NCBI RefSeq assembly: GCF_900102035.1 | Contig: NZ_LT629689.1 | Location: 1,488,001-1,552,000, forward strand | DNA: 64,000 nt | From: Pseudomonas extremaustralis | GTDB taxonomy: Bacteria; Pseudomonadota; Gammaproteobacteria; Pseudomonadales; Pseudomonadaceae | Reading direction: 5' to 3' | Shown: positions 34,925 through 44,463 of the stretch, in pieces | How positions within the stretch are numbered: the first letter of the stretch is position 1 | How the letters are laid out: each line of letters starts with the position of its first letter | Notes under the pieces: generated by a model | The model's input: only the letters and a program-made list of their open reading frames with translations | Databases searched by the model: none | Told to the model about the DNA's origin: nothing | Made by a program: the position numbers and the translations under genes

Positions 34925-36568
34925 ATGACAATCAGTCCTTTTGCGGGCAAACCGGCGCCAGCCCAGTTGCTGGTGGATATCCCGCGACTGGTCACGGCCT
35001 ATTACACCGGCCAGCCCGATGCAGCAATCTCCACCCAGCGCGTGGCCTTTGGTACCTCCGGGCATCGAGGCAGTTCGTTCGAGCTGAGCTTCAACGAATG
35101 GCATGTGCTTGCCATCAGCCAGGCCATTTGCCTGTATCGCCAGGCCCAGGGCATCGACGGCCCGCTGTTTGTCGGCCTGGATACCCACGCACTGTCGACC
35201 CCGGCCGGCGCCAGCGCCCTGGAAGTGCTGGCCGCCAACGGCGTGCACGTCATGCTGGCCGAAGGCGATGAATACACGCCGACCCCGGCGATTTCCCACG
35301 CCATCATCTGCTACAACCGTGGCCGTAGCAGCGGCCTGGCGGACGGAATCGTGATTACGCCGTCCCACAACCCACCGCAAAGCGGCGGCTATAAGTACAA
35401 CCCGCCCAATGGCGGCCCGGCCGATACCCACGTCACCAAGTGGATCGAAGCCAAGGCCAACGAGCTGCTGGCCAATAAACTGGCCGGGGTCAAACGCATC
35501 ACCCACGCCCAGGCGCTCAAGGCCGACACCACCCACCGCCATGATTACCTCAACAGCTATGTGGCCGACCTGATCAATGTGATCGACATGGACGCCATCC
35601 GCAGCGCTGGCCTGCGCCTGGGCGTGGACCCGCTGGGCGGAGCAGGGGTGCGCTACTGGTCGGCGATTGCCGAGCAGTACCGCCTGAACCTCGACGTGGT
35701 CAATACCGAAGTCGACCCGACGTTCCGCTTCATGAGCGTCGACTGGGATGGCCAGATCCGCATGGACCCGTCGTCCAGCTACGCCATGCAGGGCCTGATC
35801 GGCCTCAAGGAACGCTTCGACGTGGCCTTCGCCTGCGACCCGGACCACGACCGCCACGGCATCGTGACCCCGTCCGGCGGCCTGCTGGCACCGAACAACT
35901 ACCTGGCGGTGTCTATCGACTACCTGTTCCAGAACCGTCCCGACTGGCGCGCCGACGCGGCCGTGGGCAAGACCGTGGTCAGCAGCGGCCTGATCGATCG
36001 CGTGGCCGCGCGCATTGGCCGTCGCCTGTATGAAGTGCCGGTGGGCTTCAAGTGGTTTGCCGATGGCTTGTTCGACGGTTCGTTGGGCTTTGGCGGCGAA
36101 GAAAGCGCCGGTGCCTCGTTCCTGCGCAAGGATGGCACGGTGTGGAGTACCGACAAGGACGGCCTGATTCCGGCCTTGCTCGCTGCCGAAATGACCTCGC
36201 GCAAAGGCCAGGACCCGAGCCAGATCTACCGTGGCCTGACCGACGCCCTGGGCGAGCCGTTCGCCATTCGGGTCGACGCCAAGGCCACCCCGGCGCAAAA
36301 AGCCCTGTTGGGCAAGTTGTCGCCGGAGCAGGTGACCTCCACGCAACTGGCCGGAGAAACCATCCAGCAGATCCTCAGTCACGCGCCGGGCAACAACCAG
36401 GCGATCGGCGGGCTGAAGGTCATGACCGAAAACGGCTGGTTCGCCGCGCGGCCATCGGGCACCGAGGACATCTACAAGATCTACGCCGAGAGCTTTATTG
36501 GCGAAGATCACCTCAAGCAGCTGGTGGAAGAGGCACAGGTATTGGTTGACGGTGCAATCAGCCAGTAA
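34925..36568 (+). CDS. pgm: Phosphoglucomutase (alpha-D-glucose phosphate-specific)
   Basis: 547 residues from ATG 34925 (GAGG upstream). Interconverts glucose-1-P and glucose-6-P. It has the phosphoserine loop [19 protein letters not shown], the metal loop CDPDHDRHG and the sugar loop [12 protein letters not shown], then the phosphate-binding [16 protein letters not shown]. The length is that of the bacterial Pgm. Monocistronic, followed by a REP doublet. Confidence 0.97.
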   Translation: MTISPFAGKPAPAQLLVDIPRLVTAYYTGQPDAAISTQRVAFGTSGHRGSSFELSFNEWHVLAISQAICLYRQAQGIDGPLFVGLDTHALSTPAGASALEVLAANGVHVMLAEGDEYTPTPAISHAIICYNRGRSSGLADGIVITPSHNPPQSGGYKYNPPNGGPADTHVTKWIEAKANELLANKLAGVKRITHAQALKADTTHRHDYLNSYVADLINVIDMDAIRSAGLRLGVDPLGGAGVRYWSAIAEQYRLNLDVVNTEVDPTFRFMSVDWDGQIRMDPSSSYAMQGLIGLKERFDVAFACDPDHDRHGIVTPSGGLLAPNNYLAVSIDYLFQNRPDWRADAAVGKTVVSSGLIDRVAARIGRRLYEVPVGFKWFADGLFDGSLGFGGEESAGASFLRKDGTVWSTDKDGLIPALLAAEMTSRKGQDPSQIYRGLTDALGEPFAIRVDAKATPAQKALLGKLSPEQVTSTQLAGETIQQILSHAPGNNQAIGGLKVMTENGWFAARPSGTEDIYKIYAESFIGEDHLKQLVEEAQVLVDGAISQ

Positions 36569-36584
36569 CCCCCGACCCTGGCCC

Positions 36585-36685
36585 CTGTAGGACGAGCTTG
36601 CTCGCGAAGAAGTCCGCCACACCACGCCGCATCAGAAACGGCGCGTTATCGTTGACGATCTTCGCGAGCAAGCTCGCTCCTACAG
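36585..36685. repeat. REP doublet (REPIN)
   Basis: CTGTAGGACGAGCTTGCTCG at 36585 and its inverted partner ending CTCGCTCCTACAG at 36685, about 50 bases apart, between the convergent pgm and pirin genes. Typical of fluorescent Pseudomonas; mobilised by a RAYT elsewhere. Confidence 0.85.
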
Positions 36686-36699
36686 GGTGACGGGGAATA

Positions 36700-37395
36700 T
36701 CAGGCCAGGTCGACCAGTACGATCTCGCTGTCTTCTATCGCCGTCACCCGCAATACCTGCTCCTGCTCAATCGCCACACCGTCTCGAGCTTGCGCACGCA
36801 AGCCATTGACTTCAATCACCCCTGTGGCCGGTACCAGGTACGCACGGCGCCCGCTGTCGAGGCGGTATTCGGCACTTTCCCCGGCTTTGAGGTTGGCCGC
36901 CACCAGGCGGGCATCGGCGCGAATGCGCAGGCTTTCGCTGTCACCGGATTTGCCGCTGGCGAGGGTGACAAACCCTTGGCGATCCCCTTTGGGGAAAGGC
37001 TTGGCCCCCCACGAAGGCGGTAAGCCCGCTTCGTTCGGAATAATCCAGATTTGGAAGATCTTGGTCGGCGTGGCTTCCAGGTTGTATTCGCTGTGGGCGA
37101 TCCCGGTGCCTGCACTCATCACCTGCACGTCGCCGGCCTCGGTGCGGCCTTTGTTGCCCAGGTTGTCGGCATGGCTGATGGCGCCTTCACGCACATAGGT
37201 GATGATTTCCATGTCGCGGTGCGGGTGCTGCGGGAAGCCGGTGCCGGGGGCGATGATGTCGTCGTTCCATACCCGCAGATTGCCCCAGTGCATACGCTTG
37301 GGGTCGTGGTATTCGGCAAATGAAAAATGGTGATGGGCGTCAAGCCAACCATGGTGGGCGCCGCCCAGGGCGTTGAAAGGTCGAAGTTCAAGCAT
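36700..37395 (-). CDS. Pirin-family bicupin protein
   Basis: 231 residues. The N-terminal cupin keeps the metal His set (HPHRDMEIITYVREG and the HSEYN segment further on), the C-terminal cupin is more diverged. Family members act as quercetin 2,3-dioxygenases (YhhW) or redox-sensitive regulators. No operon partner; 37396-37614 upstream holds its promoter and no further gene. Confidence 0.88.
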   Translation of the reverse strand: MLELRPFNALGGAHHGWLDAHHHFSFAEYHDPKRMHWGNLRVWNDDIIAPGTGFPQHPHRDMEIITYVREGAISHADNLGNKGRTEAGDVQVMSAGTGIAHSEYNLEATPTKIFQIWIIPNEAGLPPSWGAKPFPKGDRQGFVTLASGKSGDSESLRIRADARLVAANLKAGESAEYRLDSGRRAYLVPATGVIEVNGLRAQARDGVAIEQEQVLRVTAIEDSEIVLVDLA

Positions 37396-37614
37396 GATCG
37401 TCTCCTGTGGATGGTGCCCATGATCCGGCAGTACATGATCGAAAAAAAGCGTAAAAAGTGCGTCACACCTATCGATGGATTGGATTGAATGCGGGCGTTT
37501 TGACTTTCACTTCATCGCCTAACTGCATGAGCGCAAAGCAATTGGCTGGAACTGAGCGTCGATTCCGGCGACCATGGCCGCCTTGTCGAAGCCAAGCTCA
37601 TCGCAGGAGTCCGC

Positions 37615-40062
37615 GTGCCGCAACAAACCCCCGATTTGCCCCCTGAACTGCGCCCGTTGGCAGAAATGCCGCTGCTCAAACGCCTCGTCGCCCGCTTGTT
37701 TGGCCATGGCCTGACCCGCCTGCGCGCCCAGCACCGGTTCTCGTGGTTGCATGGGCAGGCTGACGGATTCCGCAGCGGCCATGAAGCCGGGGTGGAGTAT
37801 GGTTATCGCGAGGGCAAGGCCGATGGTATCGAGGAAGGCCGACAAGTCCTGCTGATTCGCGACTTTCGTTCCGATGAGCACCGTGCGCCGGGCGTCGACG
37901 ACAACCTGTTCGATGATTGGCGCCTGCCCCTGACCGCCGAGATCAAGAAGCGTATCAAGGCCGATGTGGCTCGCTTGCTGCCGGCCCATGCGCAACCGAG
38001 TACGGCGCAATGGAAGATGATCTTCAGCGATACGCCGTCAACCTCGGTCATCGCCGGTGCCGGGGCGGGTAAATCCACCTCGCTGGTGCTGCGCATCCTG
38101 CTGCTTACCCACTATTTGGGGTTTGAGCTGGACTCGATGACCGTGGTGACCTTTACCCGCGAGTCGCGCAAGGACTTCATCAACAAGCTCATGGAAATAC
38201 TCGGTCTGTGGGGGCAACCCATTGATCTCAAACACGCCCAGAGCGTCGTGCGAACCTTTCACTCACGCATCCTGCCGATGGTGCGCAGCCTGCCGGGCTT
38301 CGAGCGCCTGCAGGCGTTCGAAAACCTCGGCGCCGGCGTCGAGGACGCTGACAGCAACCCGTTCGACCTGCGTATCAGCGATGCCCAGCGCCAACACCTG
38401 AATGCCTGTTACCACCGCCTGCAAGGGCGTCATGCGCGGTTCCGCGAGCTGATTGCGCCGCTGGCCCGTCATGGGCTGCAGCTCAAGGAGCTGGAACGCG
38501 ATCATCCGGATGTACAAAAGCGCATGGCCGTGACCGAACTGGCGGCCAAGCGCGATGAAGAACTCTGCGATGTGATCGAAGACCTGTGGTTTCGCGCCGG
38601 CGCCTGGCCCATCAAGGGCATCGCGCCCAGCCGGCAGACCTTTGACATCAATGGCGCCCAATTCCATTGTCACGGTTACATTGCCGAACTGGATGCCTGG
38701 GTCGTGCTCGGCTTCGACGCGCGGGAAAACCCACAGCTCAGCCGCCCGAACGCGAAACTGTCGGTGCGTGCCGAGTGGGCGGTAAAGCGCACACTGTTTC
38801 AAGCTTTCTGTCGTAAGCCTTTGATATGGCTTGATAGTTATGAGTCTTCCAAGCGTCTGTTGAGCAGCTTGGCCGGTGACGCCAGCGCCGGGCCCGGCTT
38901 CGATTACAAGGTCAAGGGCGAGCTGGCTTCGACGCCGCTATTGGACTGTTTTGTCATGGCCGCCGGGTTTATCGAGAACCTCGGGCTGGATGTGCCAACC
39001 GCCGTCGGCCAGATGAGCTTTGCCAAGGACGATCCGGACCGGTTCTTCTTCGAAGCCCTGAGCATTTTCTGGAAGGCCCTGGAAGATCACCTGCTGGATC
39101 AATCGCCGCCGATCATGACCTACAACCGGATGTTCTCGCTGTTCGGTGAAAACACCCCGGAAAACCTCAAGCTGCTCAGCGATCCACTGTTACGGCCAAT
39201 GTCCCACCTGATGATCGACGAATTTCAGGACGTTTCGCCTCAGATCGTCTCTTGGATTCGCGCCAGCCTGCGTGAAATCCGCAGCCGCGGCCCGGCCATG
39301 CACGTGGGGCGTGGCGCACAACGCTCGTCGTTGCTGTGCGTGGGGGATGACTGGCAATCGATCTACGGCTGGCGCGGCAGCTCGCCCAAGTACTTCATGG
39401 AGTTCAACCAGCAATTCCCCTCGCCGAGCACCACCCGCGTGTTGCTGAGCGAGAATTACCGCAGCCATCAGCACATCATCGACGCCGCCGAGCATATCGT
39501 TCGGGCCGCGCCGTCGATTCCCGGCAAGAAGGCCAAGGCCAGTGGCGCGCCCAAGGCATTGGTGCCGGTGGTGGTGCTGGAGCGCGACGATGCGGCGCTG
39601 GGGCGGCAATTGCTGGAGCACTATCAGAAGGGTGAAACGGTGTTAATGCTTTATCGAAAAAGTAGCGATAAGTTGCTGATTCAAGAGCATATTCAGGCCG
39701 TAGTTAATGTTGATTCTAGCTTGCCGCCCTTGTCGCGAAGATTGAAGCAGCTGACCTATCACAGCGCCAAGGGCCTACAGGCAGACGCGGTATTTTTGCT
39801 CGGGGATTGTCAGCATATGACTAGCTCGCCCTACAAGAATCAGGTCTATCGCCTGGCCGGCCTGGGCAATGAAGGTGATCGCGAGCCCTACGACACGGCA
39901 CAAAAGGACGAGGTGCTGCGCCTGGCCTATGTCGGCATTACCCGCGCGGTGAGCCACTGCTATTGGTATGTGGAGAAGCCGGAAGGCCAGGCAGTGAATG
40001 TGCCGAGGGCCTCGGAGCGGGTCGATGGGAAGAAAGCGTTTTTCGACGATCAGCGCACTTGA
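37615..40062 (+). CDS. UvrD/Rep-type superfamily 1 DNA helicase
   Basis: 815 residues; GTG 37615 follows CAGGAG. Walker A VIAGAGAGKSTSLV (~145-158), motif II LMIDEFQDVSPQI, motif III DDWQSIYGWRGS, motif VI near AYVGITRAVSHCYW. The first 120 residues form a charged extra N-terminal domain with Gly-Tyr repeats (GVEYGYREGKADGIEEG), not found in UvrD itself. Role probably repair or plasmid/phage defence-like DNA processing; no nuclease domain is seen. A hairpin overlaps its stop. Confidence 0.85.
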   Translation: MPQQTPDLPPELRPLAEMPLLKRLVARLFGHGLTRLRAQHRFSWLHGQADGFRSGHEAGVEYGYREGKADGIEEGRQVLLIRDFRSDEHRAPGVDDNLFDDWRLPLTAEIKKRIKADVARLLPAHAQPSTAQWKMIFSDTPSTSVIAGAGAGKSTSLVLRILLLTHYLGFELDSMTVVTFTRESRKDFINKLMEILGLWGQPIDLKHAQSVVRTFHSRILPMVRSLPGFERLQAFENLGAGVEDADSNPFDLRISDAQRQHLNACYHRLQGRHARFRELIAPLARHGLQLKELERDHPDVQKRMAVTELAAKRDEELCDVIEDLWFRAGAWPIKGIAPSRQTFDINGAQFHCHGYIAELDAWVVLGFDARENPQLSRPNAKLSVRAEWAVKRTLFQAFCRKPLIWLDSYESSKRLLSSLAGDASAGPGFDYKVKGELASTPLLDCFVMAAGFIENLGLDVPTAVGQMSFAKDDPDRFFFEALSIFWKALEDHLLDQSPPIMTYNRMFSLFGENTPENLKLLSDPLLRPMSHLMIDEFQDVSPQIVSWIRASLREIRSRGPAMHVGRGAQRSSLLCVGDDWQSIYGWRGSSPKYFMEFNQQFPSPSTTRVLLSENYRSHQHIIDAAEHIVRAAPSIPGKKAKASGAPKALVPVVVLERDDAALGRQLLEHYQKGETVLMLYRKSSDKLLIQEHIQAVVNVDSSLPPLSRRLKQLTYHSAKGLQADAVFLLGDCQHMTSSPYKNQVYRLAGLGNEGDREPYDTAQKDEVLRLAYVGITRAVSHCYWYVEKPEGQAVNVPRASERVDGKKAFFDDQRT

Positions 40063-40074
40063 GTGCGCTGATCG
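40047..40074. terminator. Bidirectional terminator hairpin
   Basis: CGATCAGCGCAC (40047-40058) and its exact complement (40063-40074) around TTGA, covering the stop of the helicase gene and facing the convergent gene at 40083. A T-run (TTTTTC) lies upstream, serving the minus strand. Confidence 0.6.
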
Positions 40075-40082
40075 AAGGGCGC

Positions 40083-40355
40083 TCAGGCCCGCAATGACAG
40101 CGGCGGTACAAAGGACTCCAGCTCATCCTCCACCGCCTCGATGATGCGCTCGACATCGGCGGCATTCATCACGGTGGCACAGGGGATGCCGGCAATCGCA
40201 ATCAAGGTCTCACCGCTGGCGCGGTCGAACAGACGGGCGATCATACTGCCGGGGGCGTCCATGCTTGCCTCGAAGCCCATCGGGTGAAAATGCCAGCGCA
40301 TCAGCTGGCAAGCGTTGGGGAACGTCACTTTATTCATGTTGCCCACCTTGTTCAT
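40083..40355 (-). CDS. DUF1652-like small protein
   Basis: 90 residues. FPNACQLMRWHFHPMGFEASMD, SMIARLFDRASGETLIAIAGI and a final helix match the pattern I recall for the Pseudomonas DUF1652 family. Two starts are possible, 40355 and 40337, both with ribosome sites (GGAAG, AAGGTGG). Function unknown. Confidence 0.65.
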   Translation of the reverse strand: MNKVGNMNKVTFPNACQLMRWHFHPMGFEASMDAPGSMIARLFDRASGETLIAIAGIPCATVMNAADVERIIEAVEDELESFVPPLSLRA

Positions 40356-40613
40356 TGAGCGCTTCCTTTAGCTCGCGGCAGGGGGCCAGGACCGTCACTG
40401 GTCGTGGCGTCGAAGAACGTCAAAAGTAGCATTCGCCTGCCCATGCAAGGTGAATTTTTTTGCCCTGCTGGACGGTTGGTATCCATTCGTTTGATGCAGG
40501 TCACGTTATAGGGAACACCAGGCGAAAGGCCATCAGTCAGACATTTCAACGGGCCATTGAAGGGCTCGCCGAATTTCGGCAATCTCCACGGTTTACCCGC
40601 CGACGAGCGTTTC

Positions 40614-41423
40614 ATGCCCGACATCGCCCACGCTGAGGATAGCCAGCAAACCCAAGCCACCGGTGACCTGGTGCTGCGCCACCATCTGTGCTGGCGTCAT
40701 CGGGACCTTGACGGCGTGATGGCCTACTATCACCCGGCTATCCAGTACCACGACTTTTTTCAGAACCGGGTCATCGGTCACGCCGAGTTGCGCGAGTACC
40801 TGAAAGCCAGCATGCCCCGTGCCGCCGACGAGGCGATTGAACACATCGACCGTATCCGCGCCGATGGCGACACGGCGTTCATCCAATACCGCATCACCTT
40901 GCGTGGCAGTCAGGGCCTGGTGTCGTTTCGCACCAGCGAGGCGATCACGGTGCGCGACGGCTTGATCTGGCGGGTCAATGAATACGCGTCCCTGGTGCAT
41001 GAGCAAGCCACCCAGTCGCTGCGCCCGACAGTCAGCCGATTGGGCCTGTCGCCCCAGCAATTGGGGCATATGGCCAACGACCTGCAGCAGTACTTCGAAC
41101 TCAAGCAGCCCTACCTGGACCCGGAGCTGGACCTGCAGCGCGTCGCCAAGGAGTGTGGTTACAGCCGCAACCAGATTTCCTACTTGCTGAACCAGGTGCT
41201 GGGGCAGAGTTTCTACCGCTACGTCAACCAGGCGCGGCTCCAGCATTTGCTGGCGGCCCTGGACACCGCCGTGCCGCCGATCAAGGTCGACGAGCTGGCG
41301 TTCGCGGCGGGTTTCAATTCGCTGTCGGCGTTCTACAGCGCATTCCGCCAGCACACGGGCCAGTCGCCCAAGGCCTACGTCAAACAAATTTCTCTGCGTG
41401 CACGCGCGCAAGACAGCCCCTGA
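40614..41423 (+). CDS. AraC-family regulator with N-terminal SnoaL/NTF2-like domain
   Basis: 269 residues from ATG 40614. Residues ~15-125 look like an NTF2/SnoaL fold (HHLCWRHRDLDGVMAYYHPAIQYHDFF, in outline), an unusual sensor for an AraC protein. Residues ~160-265 are the double helix-turn-helix (LDLQRVAKECGYSRNQISYLL; FAAGFNSLSAFYSAFRQHTG). It lies 50 bases before a DAO oxidase gene and probably controls it together with the cupin and binding protein that follow. Confidence 0.85.
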   Translation: MPDIAHAEDSQQTQATGDLVLRHHLCWRHRDLDGVMAYYHPAIQYHDFFQNRVIGHAELREYLKASMPRAADEAIEHIDRIRADGDTAFIQYRITLRGSQGLVSFRTSEAITVRDGLIWRVNEYASLVHEQATQSLRPTVSRLGLSPQQLGHMANDLQQYFELKQPYLDPELDLQRVAKECGYSRNQISYLLNQVLGQSFYRYVNQARLQHLLAALDTAVPPIKVDELAFAAGFNSLSAFYSAFRQHTGQSPKAYVKQISLRARAQDSP

Positions 41424-41472
41424 CACCACGCTCTAGGATCGCCCCTATCGAAACGAGGTGGGGGAGCTTGGC

Positions 41473-42879
41473 ATGCCGGCATGGCGCAATATCAGTTTAT
41501 GGATGGACCAGTTGGACGACCCGCTGGTGGCGCGGCCGGCCCTCGAGCATGACCTGGACGTCAACGTGGCCATTATCGGCGCCGGTTTCACCGGGCTATG
41601 GACCGCCTACTACCTGAAGCGCCAGGCGCCCGAACTGAATATCGCGATTATCGAAGCGCAGACCGCCGGTTTTGGCGCGTCGGGTCGTAACGGTGGCTGG
41701 CTGATGGGCAATCTGCTGGGGGAAGACCGTCTATTGGCCGGCCTGGCACCTGAACAGCGCCGCGCCTCGTTTGACCTGTTGCACGCTATCCCCGACGAAG
41801 TGGCCCAGGTGCTGGCCCGCGAAGGCATCGACTGTGACTACCGCAAGGGCGGGGCCCTGTATTGCGCGGCGCGTTACCCCGAGCAGGAAAGCAGCCTGCG
41901 CCGCTACCTGGATGCGCTCTATGCCCAAGGCCTGACGGAAGCCGACTACCGCTGGCTCAGCCCGCAGCAACTGGCCGAGCAAATCCGCATCGCCCGGCCC
42001 TATGGTGGGATCCATGCACCCCATGTCGCCACGATCCACCCGGCCAAGCTGGTACGCGGTCTGGCGCGGGTCGTTGAGGGCATGGGCGTGACCCTCTATG
42101 AAAACAGTCCCGTCACCCATTGGCAGTCCGGCAGCCTGCGCACCGCCAAGGCCAATGTGCGCGCCGCATGGGTGGTGCCAGCCGTCGAGGGCTATGCCAC
42201 TACCTTGCCGCCTTTGGGCCAATACCAACTGCCGGTGCAAAGCCTGATCGTCGCCACCGAGCCGTTGCCCGCCAGCACGTGGGACGAAATCGGCTTGAGC
42301 CAGGGGCAGGCCTTCGGCGAAAGCAGTCGCCAGGTCACCTACGGGCAGCGCTCGGCAGACAATCGCCTGGTGTTCGGTGCCCGTGGCGGTTACCAGTTTG
42401 CCGGCAGGTTACGTCATAACTTCGATTTGACCGACAGCGAGGTCGAGCTGCGTCGCTACCTGTTCGGCGAACTCTTCCCACAATTGAAGCAGGTGCGGAT
42501 CACCCATTCCTGGGGCGGCAACCTGGGCATGTCGCGCAACTTCCGTCCCCACATGCTGTGCGATCACAGGACCGGTATCGCGCTGTCCGGCGGCTACGGC
42601 GGGGAGGGCGTCGGCGCGACCAACCTGGGCGGTCGCACCCTGGCCGACCTGATTCTTGGCCGTGACACCGCGCTGACCCACCAACCCTGGGTGATTCACG
42701 ACCGTGGCCTGGAGGCGCTCAGAGCCTGGGAGCCCGAGCCCTGCCGCTGGCTGGGTTACAACGCGATCATTCGTAGTTTTGTCCATGAAGACAAGGTGCT
42801 GGCCAACCCCAACACCGCTCCCTGGCGGCGCAAGTTGGCGACCGGCGTGGCCGGGTTCATGGAAGGTTTCATGCACTGA
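41473..42879 (+). CDS. FAD-dependent oxidoreductase (DAO family, PuuB-like)
   Basis: 468 residues from ATG 41473 (GGGGGAG upstream). FAD site VNVAIIGAGFTGLWTAYYLK and the SGRNGGWLMG loop are typical of the PuuB/glycine-oxidase-like DAO group that oxidises amines or amino acids to aldehyde or keto acid plus ammonia and H2O2. With the PotF-like binding protein downstream, a polyamine-type or gamma-glutamyl-amine substrate is plausible but not shown. Confidence 0.85.
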   Translation: MPAWRNISLWMDQLDDPLVARPALEHDLDVNVAIIGAGFTGLWTAYYLKRQAPELNIAIIEAQTAGFGASGRNGGWLMGNLLGEDRLLAGLAPEQRRASFDLLHAIPDEVAQVLAREGIDCDYRKGGALYCAARYPEQESSLRRYLDALYAQGLTEADYRWLSPQQLAEQIRIARPYGGIHAPHVATIHPAKLVRGLARVVEGMGVTLYENSPVTHWQSGSLRTAKANVRAAWVVPAVEGYATTLPPLGQYQLPVQSLIVATEPLPASTWDEIGLSQGQAFGESSRQVTYGQRSADNRLVFGARGGYQFAGRLRHNFDLTDSEVELRRYLFGELFPQLKQVRITHSWGGNLGMSRNFRPHMLCDHRTGIALSGGYGGEGVGATNLGGRTLADLILGRDTALTHQPWVIHDRGLEALRAWEPEPCRWLGYNAIIRSFVHEDKVLANPNTAPWRRKLATGVAGFMEGFMH

Positions 42880-42905
42880 GCCGTTTCACTCACACGGGAA
42901 AAACC

Positions 42906-43247
42906 ATGAGCATCACGCAATTCAAAGACACGCTGAATACCCATCTGCCGGACTCCGCGCCGGTGGCCGTGCCCTTGGGCGAACCGGTGGCCGTAGCCTC
43001 GACCTTGAGTGTCGAGCGCAACGACGGTGTGGAAACCGGCATCTGGGAATGCACGCCGGGGCGCTGGCGCCGGCAGATCAAATCCCAGGAGTTTTGCCAC
43101 TTTATCCAGGGGCGCTGCACTTTCACCCCTGACAACGGTGAAACCCTTCACATACAAGCCGGCGATGCACTGATGTTGCCAGCCAACAGCACCGGAATCT
43201 GGGATATCCAGGAAACCGTGCGCAAGACCTACGTATTGATTCTGTAA
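42906..43247 (+). CDS. Cupin-domain protein (DUF861 type)
   Basis: 113 residues, a single small cupin (ETGIWECTPGRWRRQIK, EFCHFIQGRCTF, GDALMLPANSTGIWD). Such proteins accompany amine and amino-acid oxidases in this kind of cluster. Starts 26 bases after the oxidase, so in the same operon. Confidence 0.82.
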   Translation: MSITQFKDTLNTHLPDSAPVAVPLGEPVAVASTLSVERNDGVETGIWECTPGRWRRQIKSQEFCHFIQGRCTFTPDNGETLHIQAGDALMLPANSTGIWDIQETVRKTYVLIL

Positions 43248-43307
43248 CGCTTTGATCCTTGATCGCCTGCCATAAAAACAGCCCTAAAACCGCCAGGAAA
43301 TCGAACC

Positions 43308-44387
43308 ATGAAAGCCATTGCCCTGTTGCCCTTGATGTTGGTGGCCTCTCTCGGCCAGGCCGCCGAGACGGTGAAAATCTACAACTGGTCCAGCTACATC
43401 GCCCCGGACACCACGAAGAATTTCCAGAAGCAGACCGGGATCGGTTTCAGCTATGACGTGTATGACAGCAACGAGACCCTCGATGGCAAGCTGATGACCG
43501 GTAATTCGGGCTATGACGTGGTGTTTCCGTCCAACCACTTCATGGCCCGCCAGATCCAGGGCGGCGCCTTGAAGAAACTCGACAAGAGCCAGTTGCCCAA
43601 TTGGAAAAACCTCAACCCGGTGCTACTCAAGGCCCTGGAAAACAACGATCCGGGCAATGCCCACGGCTTCCCGTACCTGTGGGGCAGTACCGGCATCGGC
43701 TACAACATCGACAAGGTCAAGGCCGTACTGGGCGATAACGCGCCGGTGGACTCCTGGGACCTGATCTTCAAGCCCGAGTACATGGAAAAACTCAGCAAAT
43801 GCGGGGTGGCGATCCTGGACAACGGCCCGGAATTGCTGCCTATCGCGCTCAATTACCTGGGGCTGCCGCCCCACAGCAAGAAACCCGATGACTATAAAAA
43901 AGCCGAGGCGCTGCTGATGAAAGTACGGCCCTATGTGGCGTACTTTCATTCCTCGAAATACACCGGCGACCTGGCCAATGGCGACATCTGCGTGGCCGTC
44001 GGCTTCTCCGGCGACGTGCTGCAGGCCGAAAGCCGCGCCAAGGAAGCCAAGAATGGCGTGAAGATCGGCTACCAGATTCCCAAGGAAGGCGCGGCGATCT
44101 GGTTCGACATGGTGGCCATGCCCGCCGATGCGCCGGACGAGAAGGCCGGTTACGCATTCATGAACTACCTGCTGGAGCCGCAAGTGATGGCGGACATCAC
44201 CAACTCGGTGCACTACGCCAACGGTAACAGCGCCGCCGACAGCCTGGTGGACCCTGAGATCAAGGCCGACACCAAGATCTACCCGAGCGAAGCGATGATG
44301 GGCAAGCTGTTCGCGCTGGAAGCCATGCCGCTGAATATCGACCGGGTGCGTACACGGGTGTGGAACACCATTCGCACGGGGCGGTGA
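43308..44387 (+). CDS. Polyamine-type ABC transporter binding protein (PotF/SpuD-like)
   Basis: 359 residues. Signal peptide MKAIALLPLMLVASLGQAAE, then VKIYNWSSYIAPDTTKNFQK, the N-terminal pattern of PotF/SpuD binding proteins, with DVVFPSNHFMARQ and WGSTGIGYN. It binds putrescine or spermidine-like amines in the periplasm. No permease or ATPase genes follow, so it must share a transporter encoded elsewhere. Confidence 0.9.
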   Translation: MKAIALLPLMLVASLGQAAETVKIYNWSSYIAPDTTKNFQKQTGIGFSYDVYDSNETLDGKLMTGNSGYDVVFPSNHFMARQIQGGALKKLDKSQLPNWKNLNPVLLKALENNDPGNAHGFPYLWGSTGIGYNIDKVKAVLGDNAPVDSWDLIFKPEYMEKLSKCGVAILDNGPELLPIALNYLGLPPHSKKPDDYKKAEALLMKVRPYVAYFHSSKYTGDLANGDICVAVGFSGDVLQAESRAKEAKNGVKIGYQIPKEGAAIWFDMVAMPADAPDEKAGYAFMNYLLEPQVMADITNSVHYANGNSAADSLVDPEIKADTKIYPSEAMMGKLFALEAMPLNIDRVRTRVWNTIRTGR

Positions 44388-44412
44388 GGGTTTTTGGGCT
44401 GTATTTGTGACC

Positions 44413-44432
44413 GTGGCGAGCCTGCTCGCCAC
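44413..44432. repeat. REP hairpin between convergent genes
   Basis: GTGGCGAGC (44413-44421), CT, GCTCGCCAC (44424-44432): a single REP palindrome that may also act as terminator for the binding-protein gene and the LuxR gene. Confidence 0.7.
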
Positions 44433-44463
44433 AACAACAGGCTGGCTCACCAAAACCAAAGCC

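Noticed and set aside
34919..36625. A 568-codon minus-strand open frame opposite pgm
   Set aside because: It mirrors the GC-rich third positions of a certain pgm gene; low-complexity composition and no domain.
36585..36685. REP doublets as a CRISPR array
   Set aside because: Only two inverted copies per site, no spacers of constant length.
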